DNA of 64,000 nucleotides from an uncultured Paracoccaceae bacterium (GCA_947492475.1 CANLNM010000004.1:186001-250000), one strand, 5' to 3'. Shown: positions 26,052 to 35,411, counted from the stretch's first letter. Notes: generated by a model from the letters alone, not told the origin. A program made the numbers and translations.

Positions 26052-27152
26052 TTATTGAACGATGAAATCCGCATGCAGTGCACCACTTGCCTTGATCGTC
26101 TTAAGGATATCGATCATATCCCTTGGTGAAACCCCTAGAGCGTTAAGGCCTGCAACAACTTCTGAAAGAGAAGTGCCTTCACGTACTTCTGCCAACCCAA
26201 TTCCAGGCTCTTCCTCGATTCCAACACGGGTTCGGGGAACAACTACAGTTTCTCCATCTGAAAACGGGTTCGGCTGTGCGACCAGTGGTGCTTCTTCGAT
26301 CCGCAGGGTCAAGTTTCCCTGACTAACGGCCACACTGCTAATGCGGACATCCTCACCAATGACGATTGTCCCTGAACGTTGATCGACAACAACCCGGGCA
26401 CGGCGCTCTGGCTCCACTGCAATATTTTCAATCCGTACCAAAGCGTGCGACGGCGAACGCATTCCCGTTGCCTCAATGTCGACCGCCACTGTGCCGGCGT
26501 CCGTCATCAACGCGACACGTCGTCCAAATGCTGAATTGATTGCAGTTTCAATGCGTGCCGCAGTGGTGAAATCTGGTGTACGCAATGCGAGTCGAATTTC
26601 TTGTAAATTTGAGAAATCGAAGTCAACTTCCCTCTCCACGGTGGCTCCAGAAGGGATCATTCCAGAAGTAGGAACGCCTTGAACTACGCGCGCAGCATCC
26701 CCCTCTGCCGACGCACCCCCTGCGATGATTGCACCTTGTGCCACGGCGTAAATCTCTCCATCGGCGGCGTTTAAGGGCGTCATAATCAACGTTCCACCTA
26801 ACAAACTGCTGGCATCCCCAATTGCAGAAACACTCACATCGATAGGACTGCCCGTCCGGGCAAAGGGAGGTAGCTTTGCTGTCACAAGAACTGCTGCAAC
26901 ATTTCGCGGCCTGAATTGTTCGCCGGTCACATTGACACCGAGACGTTCAAGAATATTCGACATGATTTCTTCGGTGAAAGGGGAATTTCGGAGGCCATCC
27001 CCTGACCCATTCAAGCCAACGACCAATCCATAACCTACCAGTTCATTGGTTCGGACGCCGTCGAATTCCACCAAATCTTTAAGTCTGATTGGCGTGGCAA
27101 AAACTTGAGATCCGATTAGCAGAAAGACCAATGCTTGAATTAATGTTCTCAA
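26052..27152 (-). CDS. flgI: Flagellar P-ring protein FlgI
   Basis: 366 residues with a signal peptide (MRTLIQALVFLLIGSQVFA). The FlgI family motifs are clear: RLKDLVEFDGVRTNELVGYGLVVGLNGSGD and the C-terminal GLNALGVSPRDMIDILKTIKASGALHADF. It forms the periplasmic P ring with help from FlgA. It overlaps flgL by four bases and is last in flgE-flgK-flgL-flgI. Confidence 0.95.
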   Translation of the reverse strand: MRTLIQALVFLLIGSQVFATPIRLKDLVEFDGVRTNELVGYGLVVGLNGSGDGLRNSPFTEEIMSNILERLGVNVTGEQFRPRNVAAVLVTAKLPPFARTGSPIDVSVSAIGDASSLLGGTLIMTPLNAADGEIYAVAQGAIIAGGASAEGDAARVVQGVPTSGMIPSGATVEREVDFDFSNLQEIRLALRTPDFTTAARIETAINSAFGRRVALMTDAGTVAVDIEATGMRSPSHALVRIENIAVEPERRARVVVDQRSGTIVIGEDVRISSVAVSQGNLTLRIEEAPLVAQPNPFSDGETVVVPRTRVGIEEEPGIGLAEVREGTSLSEVVAGLNALGVSPRDMIDILKTIKASGALHADFIVQ

Positions 27153-28159
27153 CGCAAATACTCCGTGAGAGAAAGCCGCGATAACCTTGCTGTGAGTGTA
27201 TAATGCGTTTCGAGCTGAATCTGAGTTTGTTCAAGCGCAGTCGCCGTTTCGAATGGATCAGCGGAAACCATGTTGTTCCTCGCAATCGATAGCGCTGCTG
27301 CTTCGCTTTCATACTGAACAAGGTTTTCATCAATGCGTTGTTCGCTTTGCCCGACAAGAGCCTGCATGCCGACTATTTCTTGACCACTGCTAAGAAGAAG
27401 CTCGCTCGCATGCCTCAACAAAGCGACTTCATTTGCAGAGCCAGTAGCGCCACCCGCATTTGTTGCAATTGCTGCAATTACCGTGCCCTTCAATACATTT
27501 CGCACCTCGTCTGAATTTGCGCGAAAGTCGCTTGAGATTTCGGTACCATCACCCAATTTCTGTTCAACTTGGGCTCCGGTTCCCCCAAGATATCCCATCG
27601 AAGAAAATCCACCGGTCGGAGAATCAAACCAATCGTCGACTGCAGTGATTACGTCTGATGCTGATGTAAGAGCCCCGATATTCGCCTGGATATCAGCCAA
27701 CATATCTGATGCATCAGCCAATACCGGTCCATTCGTTTGCGCACCGCCAAACAAAGAACGGCCACCAAACTGAACATTCATCGAACTGACCACTTTTTCA
27801 AATGCATCCTGACCATTGCTACTGGCCAAGTCGCGAATATTTTGGGAGCTGCCAGAATTGATTGTTATCAGCTTATTGGTCAGATCGGATCGTGCGGTTT
27901 CCACTGCGCCCAATGAAAGTTGCATTGCCCCTAGGGTATTTGAAAGTTCCTTCCCCGAAAGTTCAAATGCACCTAGTAGCGTCAGGCGATTGTCGAGGTG
28001 AGCCAACCGACCACTGTCCAATCCTACGGCGCGGGCGATATCACTCTTTTTGCCCGTGGACAGCTCATTTGTCAGGGTGTTCATTTGTGTTCGCAACCGG
28101 ACATTGTTGCGTTGCGTCAAAAAATGTTGCGACATTGTTCCAATGGTTGTTCGAGGCAT
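27149..28159 (-). CDS. flgL: Hook-filament junction protein FlgL
   Basis: 336 residues with the flagellin-like N-terminal helix: FLTQRNNVRLRTQMNTLTNE followed by LSTGKKSDIARAVG. The C-terminal helix is flagellin-like too, ending LTARLSRLSLTEYLR. Length, position directly after flgK and absence of flagellin C-terminal QQQL...SIL motif separate it from filament flagellin. It connects FlgK to the filament. Three bases separate it from flgK. Confidence 0.9.
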   Translation of the reverse strand: MPRTTIGTMSQHFLTQRNNVRLRTQMNTLTNELSTGKKSDIARAVGLDSGRLAHLDNRLTLLGAFELSGKELSNTLGAMQLSLGAVETARSDLTNKLITINSGSSQNIRDLASSNGQDAFEKVVSSMNVQFGGRSLFGGAQTNGPVLADASDMLADIQANIGALTSASDVITAVDDWFDSPTGGFSSMGYLGGTGAQVEQKLGDGTEISSDFRANSDEVRNVLKGTVIAAIATNAGGATGSANEVALLRHASELLLSSGQEIVGMQALVGQSEQRIDENLVQYESEAAALSIARNNMVSADPFETATALEQTQIQLETHYTLTARLSRLSLTEYLR

Positions 28160-28162
28160 CTA

Positions 28163-29611
28163 TCAAATCTCCATTAATGTCTGCATCAGCGAATTGATGG
28201 TCTGAATAACTTTGGCATTCGCTGCATAGGATTCTTCAATCACGAGCAGGCGCTGCATTTCGTAATCTGTGTCGACACCATTTGCGAGTTCTGCATTTTT
28301 CAATGCTCCCCATCGCGCAGATGACACCGCAACGTCACTTTCTTGATTGATCCGCATGGCACCGATCGATGTGTGTACGGCTGCCCCGTGAGACGCAGCT
28401 GACCCGGTCATACCACCAGTATGTAAGCTTCTCGATTCTTGTAATGCAGATAACCAACCATTTAGCATGCTCGTGTCCCCTACCGGCCCAACGGTCGCCG
28501 CTTGGACCCCGTCGCGAAGTCGGGAAAGCAAGCCTCCTTGGTTAGGGTCAATATTGGGATTTATACTAATGCGCCCAGCTAACCCTACGGTGTCCAGCAC
28601 ATCAAATTGAGCCCCACGATCAGTCAAAAGCCCGGCGTCAGTTGCTCCTAGAGACGGGTCAACTGCTGGATCTTGGAACCTCTCAATCAAATCTCTTGCG
28701 ACCGCGTCCAAATGATCTTGGACTCCTACCAGTTCTTGATCCCTCAGTTCAAATGCCGCGCCTAGGGTCCCCCCCTCAAACGGGCCGGCAGCCTCGCCCG
28801 ATGGAAAGGGCACGCCATCAATTGTCAAACCTGACAACGCACCTGAACCATACGTCATGTCTGGTGTGATGACGGCGGTTGGAGTAAATTCAATTTCTGC
28901 CGATGTACCATCAACCAGCTGAAACCCCGTGGTGGTCATCAGAGCAATTTGACCATTTGAACGATCCATTTGGCGCAAAGGTACGATGCCTGAAATCTCA
29001 TCGACCAATCTTTGGCGCTGATCAAACAACGCTGTCGCATCATAGCCAGAGTTCAGCGCCCGACTGATATCACCATTCAACGCCTCTACATTTCGCAGCG
29101 TGCGATTCAAGGTATCTACTTGAGACGCAATGCTTGCGTCTGCCTCTTCCCGCATTTGCTGAACTGAATCAGACGCGGTGTTTAATGTCGTTGCAAGACT
29201 GTCAAACCCCGACACAACCTGTCGTAGCCGCTGATCCGACGATGGATCGCTTGCAGCAAAAATGAGGGCTTGTTCAACCTGACCGACCCGGCTGCCAATT
29301 GAGTGAGCGTCGTCAATTCCGCCAAGTGCATCCTCCATTCGAACAAATGCATCATGCAACATACCGTTACGCTGATGGTCAGCGTCAGAAATGCGACGAT
29401 CCGCCAGCAAGCCACGATCGACAAGCCGGACAACGCCATCAATTCGAACACCAGCGCCATGGCCGCCAACATTCATGCTCGATAATTCGAGCTGCCTTGG
29501 ACCGTAGCCTTCGGTCATCACGTTGGCCAAGTTCGCCGAAACAATTTCGGCGGCGCGTGCATTGGCGTTCAATCCGCTGAGTGCGTTTTGAAGAGATTGT
29601 GAAATACTCAT
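28163..29611 (-). CDS. flgK: Hook-associated protein FlgK
   Basis: 482 residues. The N-terminus has the hook/rod motif SQSLQNALSGLNANARAAEI followed by SANLANVMTEGYG, and residues 135-215 form the long helical FlgK region. The C-terminus ends YEMQRLLVIEESYAANAKVIQ then INSLMQTLMEI. FlgK is the first junction protein on the hook tip. The ribosome binding site is AAAGGA upstream of the ATG at 29611. Confidence 0.94.
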   Translation of the reverse strand: MSISQSLQNALSGLNANARAAEIVSANLANVMTEGYGPRQLELSSMNVGGHGAGVRIDGVVRLVDRGLLADRRISDADHQRNGMLHDAFVRMEDALGGIDDAHSIGSRVGQVEQALIFAASDPSSDQRLRQVVSGFDSLATTLNTASDSVQQMREEADASIASQVDTLNRTLRNVEALNGDISRALNSGYDATALFDQRQRLVDEISGIVPLRQMDRSNGQIALMTTTGFQLVDGTSAEIEFTPTAVITPDMTYGSGALSGLTIDGVPFPSGEAAGPFEGGTLGAAFELRDQELVGVQDHLDAVARDLIERFQDPAVDPSLGATDAGLLTDRGAQFDVLDTVGLAGRISINPNIDPNQGGLLSRLRDGVQAATVGPVGDTSMLNGWLSALQESRSLHTGGMTGSAASHGAAVHTSIGAMRINQESDVAVSSARWGALKNAELANGVDTDYEMQRLLVIEESYAANAKVIQTINSLMQTLMEI

Positions 29612-29644
29612 TGTTCAATCCTTTCAGGCGCCGCCTTTTATGGC

Positions 29645-30943
29645 TTAACGTTTGATATTTGTGGTTTCTTGCAGCATCTCATCCACTGTTTGGATGACTT
29701 TTGCATTTGAAGAATAAGCCCGTTGCGTTTGGATCAGTTGGGTCAATTCACCCGCGACATCCGTGGCGGATTCCTCGCGTGCAAATGAAACGATATCCCC
29801 AGTTGGCCCATCGCCAGCATCCCACAAAAAGATGTCGCCGCTTTCAGTTGTGGCCCGATAGCTCTGTTGATCCAGGGATTCCAAACCATTGACATTCGGC
29901 ACGTCGATCAACGGGATCTGATACAGGACGCGGCTGATCCCGGTGTCAAATGACGCGCTAATGAAACCATTTGCGTCCACTTCGATTGCGGTCATGTTGC
30001 CAACCGATGTGCCGTCCTTGTTGATCGAAACCGGTCGGAATGCATCCGACAGCTGGGTCAATCCGTCAGGTTCGCCAATAACCCCAATACCAACATCCAA
30101 TGGGCCACCGGCAACAGTCATGCTGAGACGCCCGGTAACCGGATCATATGGATTTGTCCCGATATTATCGACCACAGATAGCAGCGTACCACCCGCGGCA
30201 CGCGTATCGTCAAAGGTCAACGTATAATCACCAACGATGGCCCCGCCAGACGCACTGTCACGCAACACCAACTGCCATTCGTTGGACGCCCCGGTCCCAG
30301 GGATCATCGGAATGAATTCAGCAGTGATTGATTCCGATTTCCCTAGATTGTCAAAATACTCAATTGACAATTCTTCGGGTGTACCGGCCGCAGTAGACTC
30401 GGTCGATGTGGCCGGCAGATTGACGGTCATTTCCATGAACGTCGTTGCCTCACCTGCAAACTGGTTTGCGTTAATGCGAATGGGTTCCAGCCCGTCGGCG
30501 GTGTCCCGCGGCATAGTTGGAATTGTTCCGCTTGGATCTGCGGGCCATCCCATCAGGATCAGTCCACTTTCAGACTTCAAATACCCGTTTTCATCTGTAC
30601 GAAACGATCCAGTGGTCGACATCAGAAGCGGAGTTTCGCCCGCACCAACGGATGATTCACTGGTGACAGGTAGCAATCCGCGGCCACGAACGGCCAAATC
30701 TGTCGAATTACTTGTTGAAACGAGCGACCCGCGCTGGTCGATCATCCGGGATGTTGTGACCCGCACCCCACCAGCAGAATAGGTGCCGTTTCCGCCATCG
30801 ATCACCATCGAATGAAAATCTGCTACTGATCGTTTATAACCATACGTGGATGAGTTCGCGATGTTATCTGCAATGGTCGCCAAACGGGTCGCGTTAGAGG
30901 CAAGCCCCGCAACGCTGGCGTTCAGAGATGAGGAAATCGTCAT
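29645..30943 (-). CDS. flgE: Flagellar hook protein FlgE
   Basis: 432 residues. It has the hook N-terminal signature TRLATIADNIANSSTYGYKR and the C-terminal LTQLIQTQRAYSSNAKVIQ. The central region is variable and Gly/Thr rich. FlgE polymerises into the universal joint between rod and filament. It begins the flgE-flgK-flgL-flgI block; a CtrA-like box lies 61 bases upstream. Confidence 0.95.
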   Translation of the reverse strand: MTISSSLNASVAGLASNATRLATIADNIANSSTYGYKRSVADFHSMVIDGGNGTYSAGGVRVTTSRMIDQRGSLVSTSNSTDLAVRGRGLLPVTSESSVGAGETPLLMSTTGSFRTDENGYLKSESGLILMGWPADPSGTIPTMPRDTADGLEPIRINANQFAGEATTFMEMTVNLPATSTESTAAGTPEELSIEYFDNLGKSESITAEFIPMIPGTGASNEWQLVLRDSASGGAIVGDYTLTFDDTRAAGGTLLSVVDNIGTNPYDPVTGRLSMTVAGGPLDVGIGVIGEPDGLTQLSDAFRPVSINKDGTSVGNMTAIEVDANGFISASFDTGISRVLYQIPLIDVPNVNGLESLDQQSYRATTESGDIFLWDAGDGPTGDIVSFAREESATDVAGELTQLIQTQRAYSSNAKVIQTVDEMLQETTNIKR

Positions 30944-31003
30944 TTTTCGAGCCTTTCTGCATCAAGAAAATCTGTTGTCCCCTCAGGCTTACGCTGAATG
31001 CGC

Positions 31004-31018
31004 TTAACAGCCCCCTAA
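31004..31018. promoter_or_regulatory. CtrA-like box upstream of flgE
   Basis: On the minus strand the bases read TTAGGGGGCTGTTAA, that is TTAG-N7-TTAA, one mismatch from the CtrA consensus. The box lies 61-75 bases upstream of the flgE ATG, within the 110-base gap between flgE and motB. Confidence 0.5.
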
Positions 31019-31053
31019 CAGATAAAATCTGAATAACTCCGCCTTGTTTTTCC

Positions 31054-31887
31054 TTACTGATCACTGCGTAGAACCACGATTTCGATGCGGTTGTTGCGCG
31101 GCGAAGTCGGATTCGATGTCAGGATTTTGCGATCTGCATAGCCAACAACCCGTTCGATTCGGGTGCTTTCAAATTGCGCGTTTTCCAGCAGCATTCGGAT
31201 TTGTTGCGCCCGCGAGGTCGACAATTCCCAAACCGGGTTTTCACTGACCACCAATGCCCGTGATCGCGTATGACCTTTGATCGCCAGATCGTTTTCAACC
31301 ATGCTGAGGACCCGTGCAAACATCGACACCAATTCAACTGTGGTTTCGGTTGGCATATTGGTTTCCCCATCAAAGAGGGGCGCGCCCGGCAGGTCAAAAA
31401 TCTCGACGATCAAACCTTCGTCCGTGAGACGCGTCAGAACGTGCCGCATGGCCCGATCTGAAACAAGGCTTTCTCCACCGATGCCAAGCAGTTGCTGTTC
31501 GACATTTTCAAGTGCAGCAACCTGCGCCGGTGTTTGACCACCATCCGCCTGCACATCGGAATCACCGGGGCGTACAGTATCACCCGAGAAATTCCCGGCA
31601 CCACCGGTGCCATTTTCCGCCAAACTGTCCTGAGAAAAGACACTGCTGCCCCCAAAGGCACCATCGCCCCCGCCAGAAATCCGATTGATCGGAATTGTAG
31701 GGGAAAAATAATCTGCGATACCTTTGCGCTGCTGTTCGGTCGTCGCGTTCAACAGCCACATAAGCATAAAAAACGCCATCATCGCGGTCACAAAATCCGC
31801 ATAGGCCACTTTCCAAGCGCCACCATGATGACCGTCCCCACCGACGACCTTCTTGCGCTTGATAATTACTGGTGCCTCATTTGACAT
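31054..31887 (-). CDS. motB: Flagellar stator protein MotB
   Basis: 277 residues: cytoplasmic lysine-rich start, one membrane helix containing the ion-carrying Asp in VAYADFVTAMMAFFMLMWLL, a Gly/Asp-rich plug and linker, and a C-terminal OmpA-like domain. The OmpA-like part contains LAIKGHTRSR and LSTSRAQQIRMLLE, and it binds peptidoglycan. It is upstream of flgE on the same strand with a 110-base gap, away from motA. The Asp motif suggests proton rather than sodium use, but that cannot be proved from sequence. Confidence 0.95.
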   Translation of the reverse strand: MSNEAPVIIKRKKVVGGDGHHGGAWKVAYADFVTAMMAFFMLMWLLNATTEQQRKGIADYFSPTIPINRISGGGDGAFGGSSVFSQDSLAENGTGGAGNFSGDTVRPGDSDVQADGGQTPAQVAALENVEQQLLGIGGESLVSDRAMRHVLTRLTDEGLIVEIFDLPGAPLFDGETNMPTETTVELVSMFARVLSMVENDLAIKGHTRSRALVVSENPVWELSTSRAQQIRMLLENAQFESTRIERVVGYADRKILTSNPTSPRNNRIEIVVLRSDQ

Positions 31888-31971
31888 GGTAACCCCACCA
31901 CTTTGACTTGATCAGCTCCTAGGATGAGAACAATCGGGGCAGAAGTGGGGCATTTGGTTGCGAAAAACGGC

Positions 31972-32760
31972 CTAATTGGCCCTATCAAGGTTAACAGCAC
32001 CTCTATCGTGGTAAATATCGTCTTTACCGCAAAATTCAATCAAATCGTATCCGTTTTCACGCATGATTTCAGGGATTTCCGAGCTTTGAGCGTTATTTTC
32101 AATCGACCAGATTCGCGGCCTGAATCGCCCAAATGGGAACGCTTTTAGAACGGCCACTTCGCCGCCTTCGATGTCCAGAGACAATAGGTCAGGTATTTCC
32201 AAACCCGCCTCGTCCAGGATCATTTCCAGCGTTTGCGTTTCAACCCGGTGCACCTTTTCTTTGTGCCGGGGATCTGATCGAACGGCGTCCAACAGGCCCG
32301 GGTCATAGGTGCCCGACAGCCCGCTCATCTGGGTGTAGCCTTCGCTGATTTCAATAAATTCCGCATCGCCATTTTGGGCCGCGACGGCCACGCCAATGCA
32401 GGAACATCTTCGAACTCTGCGGGCCTTTTCCAATTGCGCCGGGACGGGTTCCACCAGAATGCCGGTCCAATTGCGAAACAGTTCCAAAAAGAACGTGTTT
32501 GATCCAGTGACCCCATCATAGCCGCCAATATCCACAAAGGTGCCGCCGCGTTTGCCTTTGAATATCCGGTCAATGACCGCGTCCTGACCAGCCTGCGACG
32601 AATACCGGTAATCAGGGTTCATCGCGCGTCGGACTTCGTGCAGATGCAAGTTCAGCGCCCCGCGCGCCCGGCTTTTGTCTGCGTTCAACGCTTCTCTGAG
32701 CTCGGTCTCAGCGGATTTCAGGCTGGAACGGGCCATGTTTAGATGCGCTTTGACGTTCAT
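31972..32760 (-). CDS. FkbM-family methyltransferase
   Basis: 262 residues. The SAM-binding part has FVDIGGYDGVTGSNTFFLE and LVEPVPAQLEKARR; the FkbM-type LLSLDIEGGEVAVLKAFPFG follows at about 190-210. FkbM-like enzymes usually O-methylate sugars or small molecules. It is the last gene of a four-gene operon with 3-4 base gaps or overlaps, next to the flagellar cluster. This suggests that it methylates a glycan, possibly on flagellin or the cell surface. It overlaps the DUF6165 gene by four bases. Confidence 0.8.
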   Translation of the reverse strand: MNVKAHLNMARSSLKSAETELREALNADKSRARGALNLHLHEVRRAMNPDYRYSSQAGQDAVIDRIFKGKRGGTFVDIGGYDGVTGSNTFFLELFRNWTGILVEPVPAQLEKARRVRRCSCIGVAVAAQNGDAEFIEISEGYTQMSGLSGTYDPGLLDAVRSDPRHKEKVHRVETQTLEMILDEAGLEIPDLLSLDIEGGEVAVLKAFPFGRFRPRIWSIENNAQSSEIPEIMRENGYDLIEFCGKDDIYHDRGAVNLDRAN

Positions 32761-33167
32761 GAGGCACCGCCAGTGTAATCGGCATAGGATTTTTCCTCGA
32801 TCAGGTCCGATCCAAGATGAAGGTTGATCCGTTTTTTCACATCAGACCGTTGGTCATTGGTCACATAAACAGCGCGGGCCAAATCGATAAAGGTTTGCCC
32901 AAAATCCCCGGCCGCCTCGCAATCGCGAATGTCGTCTTCGATTTTCCAAAGCGCAGCGTTCACCTGATACAATTCATCCCACAGGGCGGTCAGGGTTTGC
33001 GACGGCGGCAGCTTTGACTGCGCCGTTTTGGTCAGCACAGTTTGTTCATGCCGAACATTGGTCAGTTTTGCCGGGTCGGTGATGTGTTCGGTCTTTAGCC
33101 GCAGGATCGTCAACTTGTCGATCAATTCACCGGGCGAGGTTGGGACTAAAATTGTTTCCACCTTCAC
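32757..33167 (-). CDS. DUF6165 family protein
   Basis: 136 residues from a GTG at 33167 whose first base overlaps the stop of the upstream gene (GTGA), so translation is coupled; upstream TTG at 33182 is less likely. The pattern VPTSPGELIDKLTILRLKTEHI followed by LWDELYQVNAALWKIEDDIRDCEA, all helical, fits the small DUF6165 family. It is known mainly beside TPR/glycosyltransferase genes. The function is unknown. No membrane helix or signal. Confidence 0.65.
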   Translation of the reverse strand: MKVETILVPTSPGELIDKLTILRLKTEHITDPAKLTNVRHEQTVLTKTAQSKLPPSQTLTALWDELYQVNAALWKIEDDIRDCEAAGDFGQTFIDLARAVYVTNDQRSDVKKRINLHLGSDLIEEKSYADYTGGAS

Positions 33168-34543
33168 CGCTCCTTCTTCCAATCTTTAATACACTTAATC
33201 AATTCAGGCTGTACCTGATCGAAAACGCTGCCCCAATCATGGGGCGCAGTTTGACGAAACAGCCGCATCGACGGATACCATGGCATCGTGTCACCTGTAT
33301 GGCCAAAAAACCAAAACGGATCCCAATGCAGCAACGTCCAGACAGGAACGCCAAGTGAACCGGCAATATGGGCCGTTGCGGTGTCAGACGTAATGACCAA
33401 ATCCATGTCCTGCATCATCGCGGCACAATCGGCAAAGTCCCGATCCGTGCTGGCCGCATCAATGATGAACGCAGCGCTACCATCCGCCTGAAACGCCTCT
33501 AATGCGGGACCTTTGTAGAGTGAAAACAGCTGCACATCGTCCAGATCAACCAGTCTGAGGAATTCCTGATGGCCAAACGACCGGAAACTGTTTCCCTTGA
33601 ACGTCACAGAGCCGCTCCAGACGATGCCGACCTTAAACACATCCTTATAGGGCGCGACGATCTGAGCTGCGCGGTGTTTGGCATCGGTGGGCGTATTCAA
33701 TCGCGTTGGCGGGGGAATGTCCCCGACGGTTTTCAAACCGACACGGGGCAGGTCCATAACCGTCATCCAGACGTCAAATTTCTCATCCTTTGAGACAACT
33801 TTGCCGATCCAATCGATTCCTTCGGCGGTCTCAAACAATCGGGCCATGGGTTTTTCCGCCATGACATGAACGCGCCCGGCAATTTCACGAAGCTGGGGCA
33901 AAAATCGCATCATCAGCACCGCATCCCCAAACCCCTGTTCAGGAACAACCAGAACCTTTTTGCCGGTTAGATCGCCCCCGTCCCATTTCGGATAGGGGAT
34001 CGATATTGGTTTGGCCTCTGCGGTGTCCCAACGGGCTTCGTAATTTTGCAAACCCGCCTCGAATTGACGATCCGCCAGCTGGGCAAATCCCAATTGCAGC
34101 TTTATCTCTGCGTCGTCAGGATGCATGCCCAGCGCGGCCTCTAGATGGGTGATTGCATCTGAATATCGCCCCAAAGACCTGAGCGATTTGCCAATCAGCG
34201 CCTTTTGTTGCGTGTCATTTGGGGTCTGTTCCAGAATTTCGTGGCGCAGCGCGATGCTTTCTTTGTGGAACCCAACATCGTTCAGGATATTTGCCAGATT
34301 ATTGCGCACACCGGCCATTTCTGGCTGCGCCGCATAAGCGCGTCGTTGGGCGCGTAATGCCTGATCATGTCGTTCCGTAGACCGATATAACGCGCCCAGA
34401 TTGGTCCAAATTCCTGCATCTTTTGGACGCGCACTTAGATACCGGCAATAGGCATCCTGGGCTGCTTTGATATCCCCTTTTTGATGCGCATTGATGGCCC
34501 CATGACGCAGCGCCGCCAACTGATCGTTTGATAGAGTTTGCAC
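33164..34543 (-). CDS. TPR-glycosyltransferase fusion protein
   Basis: 459 residues. Residues 1-165 are about five TPR repeats, for example AGIWTNLGALYRSTERHDQA and SLGRYSDAITHLEAALGMHP. Residues 190-459 form a GT-B-like domain with KVLVVPEQGFGDAVLMMRFLP, KVGIVWSGS and a late MDLVITSDTATAHIAGSLGV, like heptosyltransferase/GT41-type enzymes. In Caulobacter, FlmG is a TPR-glycosyltransferase that recognises flagellin through its TPR part. Its place beside motB makes a similar role possible here, but no sialic or pseudaminic acid synthesis genes are present. Confidence 0.75.
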   Translation of the reverse strand: MQTLSNDQLAALRHGAINAHQKGDIKAAQDAYCRYLSARPKDAGIWTNLGALYRSTERHDQALRAQRRAYAAQPEMAGVRNNLANILNDVGFHKESIALRHEILEQTPNDTQQKALIGKSLRSLGRYSDAITHLEAALGMHPDDAEIKLQLGFAQLADRQFEAGLQNYEARWDTAEAKPISIPYPKWDGGDLTGKKVLVVPEQGFGDAVLMMRFLPQLREIAGRVHVMAEKPMARLFETAEGIDWIGKVVSKDEKFDVWMTVMDLPRVGLKTVGDIPPPTRLNTPTDAKHRAAQIVAPYKDVFKVGIVWSGSVTFKGNSFRSFGHQEFLRLVDLDDVQLFSLYKGPALEAFQADGSAAFIIDAASTDRDFADCAAMMQDMDLVITSDTATAHIAGSLGVPVWTLLHWDPFWFFGHTGDTMPWYPSMRLFRQTAPHDWGSVFDQVQPELIKCIKDWKKER

Positions 34544-34546
34544 ATC

Positions 34547-35329
34547 TTATCCTTTAGATCGCCGGATGGGTTTGACCAGAGTTTCAGGGCGACGCTCTTC
34601 GGCGGCTTGAAACAGGGAAAACGTCTGATTGACGAAATTCACAGCGCCAGAAATCATGTCCATATATTCAAGTAGTTCTGGGGTGCGTTCCGTTTCGGTT
34701 AAGACAACAGCGCGGTCCTGCGGCATGGTTTCGAAATACACATAAAACCACGGATCCCCACGATTGATTTTCAGCGGCTTATCCGTGTCATGCCATTCAA
34801 ACGCCCACATCAGCGGGCGCGGCCAAACATTGATCGGATACCGTCCGCCAAAAATTGTGCCCGGCAATTGATCGCGTTGATAATGCATAAAGCACGACAA
34901 TTGCGTCACATAAACCGGCTCATCACTGATCATCACATAAGGCGTCATGACCTGAATGGTTGGCACCCCCGGATAACGCCATTCATGTTCTGGGGTGATG
35001 TGAATTTGCTGGGACAGTTTATTGGCGCGAATGCCGCTCATGTTGCCATTCAAATTCCGCAGCGCTGGCTTGCCTTCGTTATCACGGACAAAGGCCAGAT
35101 GAATATCAAACGGCGCCTTCACCATGAAATAGCGGCTTTCCATGTTGATAACCGCAGGACAGCGTGACGCGCTTTTGGCATGCGATTTGTTCTGCTCGAC
35201 GCTGCGTACACGTTCAGGCGGATCGTAAATGATGCTGCCTTTGGTCGTGTTTAAAAACCACCCAACGGTCACCGGACCGGATTTGGGGGCCACATCGCGT
35301 GTATTTTCAAAAGAAACTGACAATTGCAT
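34547..35329 (-). CDS. Conserved-looking protein of unknown function, first gene of the TPR-glycosyltransferase operon
   Basis: 260 residues from the ATG at 35329 (AGGA upstream); the open frame reaches 35395 but the extension is hydrophobic and lacks a site. The protein is rich in aromatic residues and beta-strand patterns, with several Trp-rich segments (PINVWPRPLMWAFEWHDTD; GDPWFYVYFETMP). It has no signal or membrane helix. I do not recognise the family. It ends three bases before the TPR-glycosyltransferase gene, so it probably acts in the same modification step. Confidence 0.6.
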   Translation of the reverse strand: MQLSVSFENTRDVAPKSGPVTVGWFLNTTKGSIIYDPPERVRSVEQNKSHAKSASRCPAVINMESRYFMVKAPFDIHLAFVRDNEGKPALRNLNGNMSGIRANKLSQQIHITPEHEWRYPGVPTIQVMTPYVMISDEPVYVTQLSCFMHYQRDQLPGTIFGGRYPINVWPRPLMWAFEWHDTDKPLKINRGDPWFYVYFETMPQDRAVVLTETERTPELLEYMDMISGAVNFVNQTFSLFQAAEERRPETLVKPIRRSKG

Positions 35330-35411
35330 TTTATCTATCCTGACCAAGGCATTCGCCTGAAATATCACGTAAATCAATCGCAATCCGGCCGCCATGTCAA
35401 AGCCCCCATAG

